A stretch of 64,000 nucleotides of DNA from NCBI RefSeq assembly GCF_000620785.1, contig NZ_JIAI01000001.1:1116001-1180000 (forward strand). The letters are read 5' to 3'. Shown piece after piece: positions 40,724 to 49,620 of this stretch. A model generated the notes under the pieces. That model ran no database searches. It was not told the origin of the DNA and saw only the letters and a program-made list of their open reading frames with translations. The translations under genes were made by a program, and so were the position numbers. Source of the stretch: Actinospineispora acaciae DSM 45401. GTDB taxonomy: Bacteria; Actinomycetota; Actinomycetes; Mycobacteriales; Pseudonocardiaceae. Each line of letters opens with the position of its first letter. The first letter of the stretch is position 1.

Positions 40724-42558
40724 CTGGCCTCCCCCGCCATCGCCGGCCGGCTGGCGAGGATCTCCGCGATCCGGTCGGTGGCGAACCCGCTTCGCGCCGC
40801 CCAGAAGTAGGTTCCGAACCCGACCAGGCCGACCAACGCGATGTCCAGCCCGTAGGCCAGCGGCGGTTCGGGCAGCGGGCCGAACTGACCCAGGTACTCG
40901 ATGAGCAACGTGGCAAGCAGCGTGGCGACGACCCACAGGCCGGCCGTGACGTGCCGCCGCCCGGTCGCGGTGCTGAGCCACCACAGGGCGGCGAGGAACG
41001 CGCAGATGCAGACGCAGAAGGCCCCGAAGTAGAGCCCGAAGCCCCAACTCCCCTCGCCGCCGGTGAACACCCAACCGCCCCGCCAGGCGATCACCAGCCA
41101 CGCGAGGGTGAACACCGCCGAGAGGGCGCGGGTCGGGGTCGGCGCGGACCAGCCGTTGCGCACGCTGATGTGCGCGCCGTAGATGGGCAGGCCCAGGAAG
41201 ACGGCCGTCAGCAGGGTCGTCAGGGTCGCCCACCCGGAGAAGTAGATGACCCACAGGCTGGCGACGTAGCCGGCGCACGCCCAGAAGTGCGGCGCCGGCA
41301 CCCGGACCGGGCGGTGCAGGTCGGGGGCGGTGCGGCGCAGCACGGCGAGCATCGGCCCACCGAGCAGGTAGCTGAGCACCAGCGCCGAGGACACCATCCC
41401 CACCAGCCGGTACCAGCCCGACCCCGGCACGAAGAAGACGAACCCGACGACCGTGCAGGCCGCCAGCCCCGGCCCCGGCACGCCGAACCGGTTGAGCCGC
41501 TGGAAGCCGGACGGCAGGTCCCGGTTCACCGAGGACGAGTACACGGTGCGGGCCGCGATCCCCAACCAGACCCAACCGGTCGCGGACGGCGCGACGATGG
41601 CGTCGACCAGCAGGATGGTGGCGAACCCGCCGAAGCCCGCGACCGTCAACGCCGCGAACAGCGGCGACGACGCCCACCGGCCCTGCAGCAACCCGCCCCA
41701 GTCGCCGGGCGCGACGCCGGCCGAGCCCCAGTCCAGCGCGCCGAGCAGGCCCACCTGCAGCAGGGCGTAGATGGCCAGCGGGATGGCCAGGCCGCCCACG
41801 TACATCGCGATCGGAATGTTCCGGCGGGGGTTGCGCACCTCACCGCCGAAGTCGAGGATCTGCCGCAGCCCGCCGTAGGCGAACACGATGCCGCCGCTCG
41901 ACACGGCGCCGAGGACCGCGGCCAGGCCCTGCGGGGCGAAGCCACCGAACGAGGTCAGGTTGGCGCTCCGGAACGCGGTGAACAGCAACACTGTGGTGGC
42001 AAGAGGGATGGCGATCTTCCACAGCGTGACCCACTTGTTGGCCTCGCTGAGCAGGCGGGCGCCGAACACGTTGAGCACGAAGAACACCGCCAGCAGGAAC
42101 CACCCGGCCAGCACGCCGTTGGGCCAGGCGACCACGGTGGTTCCGCCGTCGGTGGCGAGCAGCCCGAGCGACGGCCACCGCCCACCGAGGTAGGCCAGCG
42201 CCGCCTGCGCCTCCAGCGCGGGCAGCGCGACCGCGGCGACCAGGTAGCCCCACCCGTTGAACCACCCGACGAACGAGCCGTGGCTCAGGTGCGGATAGCG
42301 CACGGTGGAGCCCGAGCGGGGCAACATCGTGCCCAACTCCATCCAGGCCACCCCGATCACGCCGAAGAACACCGCGCCGAGGAACCAGGACACGATCGAG
42401 GCCGGGCCGGCGATGCTCGCGGCGGCCAGCGTGGCCAGCAGCCACCCGGAGCCGATCTGCAGGCTCACCGCGAGCGCGATCAGGCCCCACAGCCCGATCC
42501 GTTTCTTCAGCTCGGCGTCGGACGCCTCGAACCCCGCCAACGGGGAATGATCGTGCAT
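40720..42558 (-). CDS. APC-family amino acid permease
   Basis: A 612-residue permease with about 13-14 helices. QIGSGWLLATLAAA and GGLRQILDFGGEVRNPRRNIPIA resemble the amino acid/polyamine/organocation superfamily. Residues 1-20 form a polar cytoplasmic start. It lies 27 bp after the FAD oxidase gene and is coupled to the MHS transporter. Amino acid or lactam-amino acid import fits the pxpABC context. Confidence 0.87.
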   Translation of the reverse strand: MHDHSPLAGFEASDAELKKRIGLWGLIALAVSLQIGSGWLLATLAAASIAGPASIVSWFLGAVFFGVIGVAWMELGTMLPRSGSTVRYPHLSHGSFVGWFNGWGYLVAAVALPALEAQAALAYLGGRWPSLGLLATDGGTTVVAWPNGVLAGWFLLAVFFVLNVFGARLLSEANKWVTLWKIAIPLATTVLLFTAFRSANLTSFGGFAPQGLAAVLGAVSSGGIVFAYGGLRQILDFGGEVRNPRRNIPIAMYVGGLAIPLAIYALLQVGLLGALDWGSAGVAPGDWGGLLQGRWASSPLFAALTVAGFGGFATILLVDAIVAPSATGWVWLGIAARTVYSSSVNRDLPSGFQRLNRFGVPGPGLAACTVVGFVFFVPGSGWYRLVGMVSSALVLSYLLGGPMLAVLRRTAPDLHRPVRVPAPHFWACAGYVASLWVIYFSGWATLTTLLTAVFLGLPIYGAHISVRNGWSAPTPTRALSAVFTLAWLVIAWRGGWVFTGGEGSWGFGLYFGAFCVCICAFLAALWWLSTATGRRHVTAGLWVVATLLATLLIEYLGQFGPLPEPPLAYGLDIALVGLVGFGTYFWAARSGFATDRIAEILASRPAMAGEAR

Positions 42559-42585
42559 GGGCTTTTCTCCATCGTTGGAAGAAAG

Positions 42586-43749
42586 TCAGAAGACGAGCTC
42601 GGCGGCGCCGGCTCGTGGTTGGCCTGGTGGTTGGCCTGGTAGTTGGCACAGCCGTTCGATCCGCAGGGTGTCGATGTCGATCGTGTGCGCCCGGCCGTCG
42701 ACCACCTCCTCGGCGACCAGCAGCCCGGCCATGGGTGCCTGCATGACCCCGTGACCGGAGAACCCGCAGGCGTTGAACCAGCCCTCGGCGCCGGGCATGG
42801 CGCCCACGAACGGCAGGTGGTCGGGGGTCACCTCGTAGGTGCCGGCCCACGACGCGGCGCGGTCCATCGGCAGGTCGCCGAGCCAGGGGAAGCGGTCGAT
42901 GCCGGCGAGCATGACCCGTTCCAGCCAGTCCCAGTCCAGGGAGTCGTTGTAGACCGGGGGCTCGTGGGATCCGCCGTAGCCCATGAGCAGCCGGCCGTTC
43001 TCGCCCCGGATGAAGAACCCGGTGGTGAGGTCGATGGTCATCGGCACCCGGCTCCGGTCCGGCACCGGCGCGCTGGCGAAGATCATGCGGCGGGAGTGGT
43101 GCACGGGCACGGTCAGTCCGGCGAGGCCGGCGACCTCACCCGCCCAGCCTCCGGTGGCGTTGACCACGGCGGTGGCCTCGACGACCGCGTCCGGGGTGCG
43201 GACCGCCCACCGGTCGCCTCGGTGCTCGATCGTGACCGCCGGACTGCGCGCCAGCACGCGCGCGCCGTGCTGGCGGGCCATCCCGAGGTAGGCGGTGGTG
43301 GCCAGGTGCGGGTCCACCCCGCCGTCGGCCGGGCACCAGGTCGCGCCGGCCAGCCCGGTTGGTGTCAACGGGATCCGCTCGCCGGCCTCCGCGACGGTGA
43401 CCGCGCTGACCGGAACCCCCATCGAACGCTGCAGCTCCATGGCGCGCAGGTGGTCGTCCCAGCGGTGCTCCGGGACGAGCAGCAGGTAGCCGAACGGCCG
43501 GTAGCCGACGTCGACGCCGTGTCGGGCCTCGAAGTCGCGGTAGGCCTGGATCCCGCCCCAGGACAGGGCGATGTTCGTCGGGTCGGTCCACTGCGCGCGC
43601 ACGCAGGCGTTGGACCGCCCGGTGCTGCCCTGGGCGGGCCCGTCCCGCCGCTCCAGCACCACCACCCGCCGTCCCCTGGCGGCGAGGTGGTATGCGCAGC
43701 TCGCGCCCACGATCCCGGCGCCGAGCACCACCACGTCGGCGGTGCTCAT
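42586..43749 (-). CDS. FAD-dependent oxidoreductase, DAO family (sarcosine-oxidase-like)
   Basis: A 387-residue D-amino acid oxidase-superfamily enzyme. The FAD motif VLGAGIVGASCAYHL is at residues 8-22. AVVNATGGWAGEVA and YEVTPDHLPFVGAMP are typical of sarcosine oxidase beta-type and glycine/proline dehydrogenases. It would oxidise a secondary amine or imino acid. The extreme C-terminus contains a 12-bp direct repeat giving LPGQPPGQP. ATGA overlap with the SDR gene upstream. Confidence 0.87.
   Translation of the reverse strand: MSTADVVVLGAGIVGASCAYHLAARGRRVVVLERRDGPAQGSTGRSNACVRAQWTDPTNIALSWGGIQAYRDFEARHGVDVGYRPFGYLLLVPEHRWDDHLRAMELQRSMGVPVSAVTVAEAGERIPLTPTGLAGATWCPADGGVDPHLATTAYLGMARQHGARVLARSPAVTIEHRGDRWAVRTPDAVVEATAVVNATGGWAGEVAGLAGLTVPVHHSRRMIFASAPVPDRSRVPMTIDLTTGFFIRGENGRLLMGYGGSHEPPVYNDSLDWDWLERVMLAGIDRFPWLGDLPMDRAASWAGTYEVTPDHLPFVGAMPGAEGWFNACGFSGHGVMQAPMAGLLVAEEVVDGRAHTIDIDTLRIERLCQLPGQPPGQPRAGAAELVF
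42615..42650. repeat. 12-bp tandem repeats at the oxidase 3' end
   Basis: GTGGTTGGCCTG occurs twice exactly (42615-42638), with a third degenerate copy to 42650. Confidence 0.75.
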
Positions 43750-44567
43750 CGGGGGCCGGGCGGGACGTCGGGGTAGTCCTCGGGGCGCAGCGTGTCGACC
43801 TGGGGGCTGCGCTGCTGGACGAGCACGCCGCCGTCGACGACGAGCTTGCTGCCGGTGACGTAGGCGGCGTCCTCGGAGGCCAGGAACACGGCCGGGCCGG
43901 CGAGGTCTTCGGCGGTGCCGCCCCGGCCGAGCGGCACCGTCCGGTCGCGCCGCTGCAGGGACCACTCCGGTTCGTCCGGGCCGGTGGCGATCAGGCCGGG
44001 CACGATCGTGTTGACCCGGACGCCGTACGGGGCGAGCTCCAGCGCGGTGGACCTGGTGAGCGCCTCGACGCCGCCCTTGGAGGCGTCGTAGGCGATCATG
44101 CCCCGGTGCGACCTGGTCGCGCCGCCGCTGGACAGGTTGATGATCGAGCCGGACCGCTGGGCGGCCATGATCCGGGCGACCCGGTCGATGCACAGGTACT
44201 GGCTCTTGAGGTTGGACCGCAGGATGTCGTCCCACCACCGCTCGTCGGCCTCGAAGAAGTGCTTCTGGCCGCTGGTGTCGGCGGCGTTGTTCACCAGCAC
44301 GTCCACGGTGCCGAACGCGGTGGTGGTGGCCGTGACCATGCGGTCGACGTCGGCGGCGAGCCCGACGTCGGCGCCGACGGCGATCGCGGTGCCCGCGCCC
44401 AGCTCGGACTCGATGCCCTCGGCGGCCGCGCGCGCGTTGTCCTCCCGGATGTCGGCGACCACCACCTTCGCGCCCTCGCGGGCGAACCGCTGGGCGATCG
44501 CCAGGCCGATCCCCCGGCCCGAGCCGGTGACGATGGCGACCTTCCCGGTCAGCCGTGCGGTGCTCAT
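43746..44567 (-). CDS. Short-chain dehydrogenase/reductase
   Basis: A 273-residue SDR with TGSGRGIG (15-22), the catalytic INLSSGGA and YDASK, and the C-terminal YVTGSKLVVDGG typical of FabG-like enzymes. It probably oxidises a hydroxy-acid intermediate. The start overlaps the RraA-like gene stop (ATGA), and the stop overlaps the oxidase start. Confidence 0.87.
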   Translation of the reverse strand: MSTARLTGKVAIVTGSGRGIGLAIAQRFAREGAKVVVADIREDNARAAAEGIESELGAGTAIAVGADVGLAADVDRMVTATTTAFGTVDVLVNNAADTSGQKHFFEADERWWDDILRSNLKSQYLCIDRVARIMAAQRSGSIINLSSGGATRSHRGMIAYDASKGGVEALTRSTALELAPYGVRVNTIVPGLIATGPDEPEWSLQRRDRTVPLGRGGTAEDLAGPAVFLASEDAAYVTGSKLVVDGGVLVQQRSPQVDTLRPEDYPDVPPGPR

Positions 44568-45202
44568 TCGTTCCCCTTGTCGGTCAGGCGGTCGCGCAGG
44601 TTCAGCAGGTCGAGCAGGCTCTCGCCGTCGCGCAGCGCGGCCCGGAACCGTTCCTCCTTGCGCTCGCGTTCCTCGGCGGCGGCGAGCACCCGGTCCAGCT
44701 CGGCGGCGGGCACCACCACGACGCCGTCCGCGTCGCCGAGCACGACGTCGCCCGGGTGCACGGCGACGCCCGCGCAGGTGATCGGCCGGCCCACCGCGCC
44801 CGGCTGGTTCTTGGCGGTGCCCTTGATGCAGACCCCGCGCGAGAAGACCGGGAAACCCAGCTCGACGATGGCCCTGCTGTCGCGCACCGAGCCGTCGATC
44901 ACCAACCCGGCCAGGCCCACCTGCTGGGCGTAGACGGTGAGCACATCGCCCCACGGGCCCGCCTCGGTGAACCCCTTGGCGTCCACCACCAGCACGTCCC
45001 CGGGGCGCGCGACGGTCATGGCACGGTGGATCGCCAGGTTGTCCGACGGCCGGGTGTCCACGGTGAGCGCGGGTCCGGCCAGCACCATCGTGGGGTCGAG
45101 CGGCTTGATGGCGCTGTCCATGGCGCCGGTTCCGCCCTGTGCCTCGTGCACGGTGGCGGCCCCGAGCCGACGCAGCGCGCCGAGCTGTGCCTGAGTGGTC
45201 AT
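44564..45202 (-). CDS. RraA-family aldolase (HMG/CHA aldolase-like)
   Basis: A 212-residue RraA-like protein. The catalytic-type segment LVIDGSVRDSRAIVELGFPVFSRG carries the conserved Arg-Asp pair; VARPGDVLVVDAKG precedes it. Such proteins are either RNase E inhibitors or aldolases cleaving 4-hydroxy-4-methyl-2-oxoglutarate-type acids; catabolic context favours aldolase. It has ATGA overlaps on both sides. Confidence 0.82.
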   Translation of the reverse strand: MTTQAQLGALRRLGAATVHEAQGGTGAMDSAIKPLDPTMVLAGPALTVDTRPSDNLAIHRAMTVARPGDVLVVDAKGFTEAGPWGDVLTVYAQQVGLAGLVIDGSVRDSRAIVELGFPVFSRGVCIKGTAKNQPGAVGRPITCAGVAVHPGDVVLGDADGVVVVPAAELDRVLAAAEERERKEERFRAALRDGESLLDLLNLRDRLTDKGNE

Positions 45203-46197
45203 GGACGTTCCTCCTGTGTCCCGTGTGCGACAGCTATGCCGAGGCTGGAGAAGGCGACGCGCACGCGGCGGGCGACGTCGCGCAGTTGGCGTTCCCGGGC
45301 GCGGTGGGCGCGCACGGCGTCGTCGAGTTCGCGCACGCGCAGCCGCAGGCGCTGGCCCGGTCGCGCCTGTCCGAGCAGCGAGCTCGACCACCGGGTGACG
45401 ACGGCGACCACCGGGTATCCGGCCGTGATGGGGCGCCCCCGCTGCAGGACCAGCAGCTCCCCCACCGGAGGCACCTCCAGCGCCCCGAGCGGCGATCCCC
45501 GGGAGAGGATCTCCGCGTCGCGCAGCCGGGTCGGGCGCGGGCCTTCGAGCCGGATGCCGATGTGGTTGCTGCGCGAGCCGACGACGTACTCGCCGGACTC
45601 CAGCACCGCCAGCGGGTCGGCGAAGAAGTCGAGGTCGGGCCCCTCGACCAGGTCCACCGTCCACGGGTCCGACGGCCACGGCGGTTCGTCACCCACCCGC
45701 AGGACCGGCTGGGTGAGCGGATGGCTGACCGGCTCGTAGTCGGAGTCCACGCCCAGCCGGTCGTCCTCGGCGAGCCAGCGGCCCACCCCCAACACCGGGT
45801 CGGGCGCGCAGCTGCCGAACACCCTCGGGGCGTCCAGCCTGCCCCGGACCGCGAGATAGGCGCGCAGCCCGCTGTTGATCTGGGTGATCGCCACCGGCTG
45901 GTCGGCGTCGACGCAGAGCGGCTGCCACCGCGGATGTGCCACGCCCGCCACGGTCAGCGTCGCGGGCGCACCGGTGACGGCGACCAGCGCGGGCCGGGAG
46001 GCGCTGACCACCAGGTCCGTGGCGGTGATCTCGATCAGCGCGGCCCGTTCGTCGTTGCCGACCAGGATGTTCGCCATCCGCGCCGAGTACTGGTCGGCGG
46101 CGCCGTTGACCGGGATGCCGTGCCCGGCCATGCCCGGCCGCCCGAGATCGGTCACGGCCGCCCGGCCCGCCAGGTGGACGGCCAGCGCCTCACCCAT
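45199..46197 (-). CDS. pxpC: 5-oxoprolinase subunit C (PxpC), KipA family
   Basis: A 332-residue biotin-dependent carboxyltransferase-like/KipA protein. VTDLGRPGMAGHGIPVNGAADQYSARMAN is the conserved family opening. RSNHIGIRLEGP and ILSRGSPLGALEVPP follow. With PxpA and PxpB it forms the ATP-dependent enzyme that opens 5-oxoproline to glutamate. It overlaps pxpB by 8 bp and the RraA-like gene by ATGA. Confidence 0.88.
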   Translation of the reverse strand: MGEALAVHLAGRAAVTDLGRPGMAGHGIPVNGAADQYSARMANILVGNDERAALIEITATDLVVSASRPALVAVTGAPATLTVAGVAHPRWQPLCVDADQPVAITQINSGLRAYLAVRGRLDAPRVFGSCAPDPVLGVGRWLAEDDRLGVDSDYEPVSHPLTQPVLRVGDEPPWPSDPWTVDLVEGPDLDFFADPLAVLESGEYVVGSRSNHIGIRLEGPRPTRLRDAEILSRGSPLGALEVPPVGELLVLQRGRPITAGYPVVAVVTRWSSSLLGQARPGQRLRLRVRELDDAVRAHRARERQLRDVARRVRVAFSSLGIAVAHGTQEERP

Positions 46198-46906
46198 CGG
46201 CCGGTTCCAGCGGCCGGTCGGCGAGCTCGGCCCATCGACTCCGGTCCATCGGGACGAACCGAATGCGGTCGCCGGATCGATACGGCATGGGCGGGTTCCG
46301 GTCGAAGTCGACCAGCGCCAGCGGCGTTCGCCCGACGATCCGCCAGCCGCCCGGCGACAGCACCGGATAGATCACTCCCTGTTCGCCGGCCAGCGCCACC
46401 GATCCCGGTTGCACGGCGATGCGGGGCTCCGGATGGCGCCGCACCGGCCGGGGGAACCGAGGTCCCTCCATCATCGGCGCACCGACCGGCGCGCCCCGAA
46501 ACCGGATGATCCAGTCGACGCCGCCGTGCCACTCGACCAGCCGCGTCGCGGTCATGCCCAGCCAGTCCGCGACGTCGTCCAGGTCCGGTCCGTGCTCCCC
46601 GCCGTACACGACCGGCACCCGGAACAGCCGACGCGGCGGGTGGGCCGCGGCGTCGCCTTCTACACCGGCGGCCCGAGACACCGCGCGCGCGATGTCCCGA
46701 TGCGCCGAGACGTCCGGATCGAACTCGACGAGCACGCAGTCGTAGGTGGCGACGACGTTCTCCACGCCCGGCGGGAGCCCGGCGCCCAGCGCACCGGCCA
46801 GCGACTGGACCCGCCGCCAGCGCTGCTCGGCGTCGCCACCGTGCGCGCGAACCAGGACCGCCGAGTCGCCGTACGGGCGGGTGTCGAGACGGACGGTGGC
46901 CGTCAC
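46190..46906 (-). CDS. pxpB: 5-oxoprolinase subunit B (PxpB), KipI family
   Basis: A 238-residue KipI-like subunit: DTRPYGDSAVLV, a central VPVVYGGEHGPDLDDVADWLGM and the conserved AGEQGVIYPVLSPGGWRIVGRTP. Start GTG 46906 overlaps the pxpA stop (GTGA). It is slightly longer than E. coli YbgJ (218). The A-B-C order and tight coupling strongly support a working oxoprolinase or a related lactam hydrolase. Confidence 0.88.
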   Translation of the reverse strand: MTATVRLDTRPYGDSAVLVRAHGGDAEQRWRRVQSLAGALGAGLPPGVENVVATYDCVLVEFDPDVSAHRDIARAVSRAAGVEGDAAAHPPRRLFRVPVVYGGEHGPDLDDVADWLGMTATRLVEWHGGVDWIIRFRGAPVGAPMMEGPRFPRPVRRHPEPRIAVQPGSVALAGEQGVIYPVLSPGGWRIVGRTPLALVDFDRNPPMPYRSGDRIRFVPMDRSRWAELADRPLEPADG

Positions 46907-47700
46907 CTCGGGCTCGCTCCGGAGAACCGGGCGATCCGCACACCGGCGTGCGCCAGCTCGTCGCGGATGCGGCGCGCGAGCACCACGGCCCCCGGCGTGT
47001 CGCCGTGCACCAGCACCGTGTCGCAGGCGACCGGGATCTCGGCGCCGCTCACCGACTCGACCACGCCCTCGGTCACCATCCGCACCACGCGCCCGGCCAC
47101 CGCCTCGTCGTCGGTGATCACCGCGTCGGGACGCCCTCGGGGGACCAGGGTGCCGTCGTCGAGGTAGGCGCGGTCGGCGAGGCCGAGCACGGCCACCGCC
47201 AGGCCCGCCGCACGGGCCGCCCGCGCCAGCACCCCCTCCTGGGTGACCACCACCAGCGACGCGTCGAAGCGCGCGACCGCCTCCACCAGCGCCTTGGCAT
47301 AGTCCGCCTCGGCCATCGCCCGGTTGCCCAGCTTGCCGTGCGGGGTGACGTGACGCAGCCGGGTGCCGTGCGCGCGGGCGAACGCCTCCAGCGCGCCCAA
47401 CTGGTACAGCACGTCGGTGACCACCTCGTGCCCGCTCAGGTCCAGGTGGCGTCGCCCGAAACCGGCCAGGTCGGGGAAACCGGGGTGCGCCCCGACCGCC
47501 ACCCCGCGCCGAACGCACCCGGCCACCGTCCGGTCCATCACCCTCGGGTCGCCGGCGTGGAACCCGCAGGCGACGTTCGCCGAGGTGACCAGCTCCAGCA
47601 GCGCCTCGTCATCGCCCATCGAGTACGCGCCGAAGCTCTCCCCGAGGTCGGCGAGAAGGTCCACCTTCGCACCCAACGACCCACCCCTTATCTGCGACAC
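46903..47700 (-). CDS. pxpA: 5-oxoprolinase subunit A (PxpA), LamB/YcsF family
   Basis: A 265-residue LamB/YcsF protein with DLLADLGESFGAYSMGDDEALL (cited as LADLGESFG), NVACGFHAGDP, VGAHPGFPD, VTPHGKLGN and a late VHGDTPGAV, all family hallmarks. GTG 47700 is 13 nt after the predicted transcription start; a TTG at 47676 has a better ribosome-binding site (AAGGGG) and matches the usual N-terminus of the family, so the true protein may be 257 residues. First gene of the eight-gene operon. Confidence 0.88.
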   Translation of the reverse strand: MSQIRGGSLGAKVDLLADLGESFGAYSMGDDEALLELVTSANVACGFHAGDPRVMDRTVAGCVRRGVAVGAHPGFPDLAGFGRRHLDLSGHEVVTDVLYQLGALEAFARAHGTRLRHVTPHGKLGNRAMAEADYAKALVEAVARFDASLVVVTQEGVLARAARAAGLAVAVLGLADRAYLDDGTLVPRGRPDAVITDDEAVAGRVVRMVTEGVVESVSGAEIPVACDTVLVHGDTPGAVVLARRIRDELAHAGVRIARFSGASPR

Positions 47701-47719
47701 AGCTCTCAGTTAGCTAGCT

Positions 47720-47750
47720 ACTTTGGGCGCCGCTGTCGTGCTTGTCAACC
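47720..47750 (-). promoter_or_regulatory. Regulon promoter D (pxp operon): TTGACA-N17-CAAAGT with operator
   Basis: Minus strand TTGACA (47748-47743), 17 nt, CAAAGT (47725-47720). Operator-like TGTCGTGCTTGTCAACC (47734-47750) is 14 of 17 identical to the operator of promoter B and is also preceded by CCGC. It also lies upstream of the divergent aminotransferase. Confidence 0.68.
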
Positions 47751-47848
47751 CTAGTGATGCGCCAAGAACTAAGAGCTTGCTCTCGCATTGGGCGGGCGGG
47801 GGAGCTACGGTGGCCTGGTCGGTCAGACTCGAACGAAGGGACCCGCAG

Positions 47849-48994
47849 GTGCTGCTCCGGCCATCCAAGGCGATCACCCGGGTGCGCCGGGGTTCGTTGC
47901 GTCCGCACGGAGGCGAACACCCGTCCGGCACCGTCTCGTTGGCGATGGGCGAGCCCGACTTCCCCACCCCGGAGCCGATCGTCGAGGCGGCGGTGCAAGC
48001 GCTGCGGGACGGCTACACCCACTACGGCGACCTCAACGGCGACCCGGAGCTGCGCGCGGAGATCGCCGCACGGGCGACGGCGCTGTCCGGGCACGACTAC
48101 ACCGAGGAGTCGGTCCTGGTCAGCCACGGCGGGGCGGGCGCGATCACGAGCTCCGTGCTGGCCACCCTCGACCCGCGGGACCGGGTCGTCATCCCCGAAC
48201 CCACGTACTCGCTCTACCCGGACGCGGCCAGGCTCGCCGGCGCCGAGCCGGTGTTCGTGCCCACCACCGACGACCACGGCCTCGACCTCGACGCGCTGCG
48301 GCGGGCCGTCCGGGGCGCGCGCATGATCATGCTGTGCAACCCGGTCAACCCGACCGGCGCGGTGTTCGGGCGGGCCGAGCTGGCCGCGCTGGGTGACCTG
48401 CTCCAGGGCACGGACACCCTCGTCATGGCCGACGAGGCCTACGCCGACATCGTCTACGACGCCGAGTTCGTCTCCACGCTGCGCATCGAGTCGCTGCGCG
48501 AGCGGCTCATCTACTGCCAGACGCTGTCGAAGACCTATGCGATGACCGGGTGGCGGGTCGGATACGTCGTGGCGCCGCCGGAGCTGACCGACGTGATCCG
48601 GCAGGCACACCGGACGATGAACTCCTCGATCAACGCGGTGGCCCAGCGCGCCGCGCTCGCCGCGCTACGGCTCGGGCCCCGGCTCGCCAGTTCGGCGCTC
48701 GACGCCTACCGGGAGCGGCGCGACCTGGTGGTGAAACGGCTTCGCGCCATGGATGCCGTCGACATCAACGAACCGAGCGGCACGTTTTATGCGTTCGCGA
48801 GATACGGCGGCGACCTGCCGTCGGTCGAGATGGCGCGGCGGTTGTTGCGCGGCGGCGTCGCGGTCCGGGCGGGAAGCGAATACGGGCCCGGTGGGCAGGG
48901 GCACATCCGCCTGTCGTTCGCGGCCGACCTCGATACCCTCGACCGAGGCCTCGATCGCATCGAGGCCGTGCTCACGCGTAGGGAGACACCCTGA
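47849..48994 (+). CDS. Class I/II PLP aminotransferase
   Basis: A 381-residue fold-type I aminotransferase (AspC-like). Its SLAMGEPDFPTPEPIVEAA start, MLCNPVNPTGAVF, ADEAYADIVYD and CQTLSKTYAMTGWRVGY (cofactor Lys) are all typical. The GTG at 47849 has GAAGGGA upstream. It diverges from the pxp operon across the operator of promoter D, so it probably belongs to the same regulon, and is followed by a TetR gene 5 nt later. Confidence 0.9.
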   Translation: MLLRPSKAITRVRRGSLRPHGGEHPSGTVSLAMGEPDFPTPEPIVEAAVQALRDGYTHYGDLNGDPELRAEIAARATALSGHDYTEESVLVSHGGAGAITSSVLATLDPRDRVVIPEPTYSLYPDAARLAGAEPVFVPTTDDHGLDLDALRRAVRGARMIMLCNPVNPTGAVFGRAELAALGDLLQGTDTLVMADEAYADIVYDAEFVSTLRIESLRERLIYCQTLSKTYAMTGWRVGYVVAPPELTDVIRQAHRTMNSSINAVAQRAALAALRLGPRLASSALDAYRERRDLVVKRLRAMDAVDINEPSGTFYAFARYGGDLPSVEMARRLLRGGVAVRAGSEYGPGGQGHIRLSFAADLDTLDRGLDRIEAVLTRRETP

Positions 48995-48999
48995 GAATC

Positions 49000-49620
49000 G
49001 TGGATGCGGGCAAACCCCCCAAGATGCGCAGCGACGCACGGCGCAACCGGCGCCTGCTGCTGGAAGCCGCCGGCGAGGTGCTGCGCACCGAACCGCACCG
49101 GGCCGCCATGCCGCTGATCGCGGAGCGGGCGGGGCTGTCGGTGGCGACCGCCTACCGCTACTACTCCAGCCTCGAAGACCTGCTCAACGCGTACCTGCAC
49201 GGCGTGATCGTCGCCCTGCGGGACTACAGCCACGACTGCCCACGCACCGGCAAGGCGCTGTTCGAGGACGTGGTGCACGAGTGGTTCCGGCTGCTGCGGC
49301 TCTACGGCAGCGCCATGGTGCAACTGCGCGCCCGGGAAGGTTTCCTGCACCGGCTGCGCGACAACGACGTCGTCATCTCCACCGTGCGCGATGCCTGGGA
49401 ACGTCCCGTTCGCAGCGTGATGCGCGATATCGGGGTGCCGGACGAGGAGTTCGACTACGCACTGTTCCTGTACAACATCCTGTTCGACCCCCGCGAGATA
49501 CTCGACCTGCTCGACTCCGGGTTCTCCGAAGAGGGCGCGATCCGGAAAATGGTCGCCACCTATTACGCGGCGCTGCGGGGCTGGACCCTGAATTCGCCTC
49601 AGCCGTGCAGAGCCAGGTAG
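49000..49620 (+). CDS. TetR-family regulator, candidate regulon repressor
   Basis: A 206-residue TetR protein: SDARRNRRLLLEAAGEVL, then helix-turn-helix AERAGLSVATAYRYYSSLEDLL (key LSVATAYRYY, about residues 43-52). It is co-transcribed with the aminotransferase and lies next to one copy of the shared operator, making it the best candidate to bind all four. Its ligand could be a pathway intermediate. GTG 49000 is used; ATG 49024 is possible. It overlaps the convergent TauE/SafE gene by 22 bp. Confidence 0.8.
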   Translation: MDAGKPPKMRSDARRNRRLLLEAAGEVLRTEPHRAAMPLIAERAGLSVATAYRYYSSLEDLLNAYLHGVIVALRDYSHDCPRTGKALFEDVVHEWFRLLRLYGSAMVQLRAREGFLHRLRDNDVVISTVRDAWERPVRSVMRDIGVPDEEFDYALFLYNILFDPREILDLLDSGFSEEGAIRKMVATYYAALRGWTLNSPQPCRAR

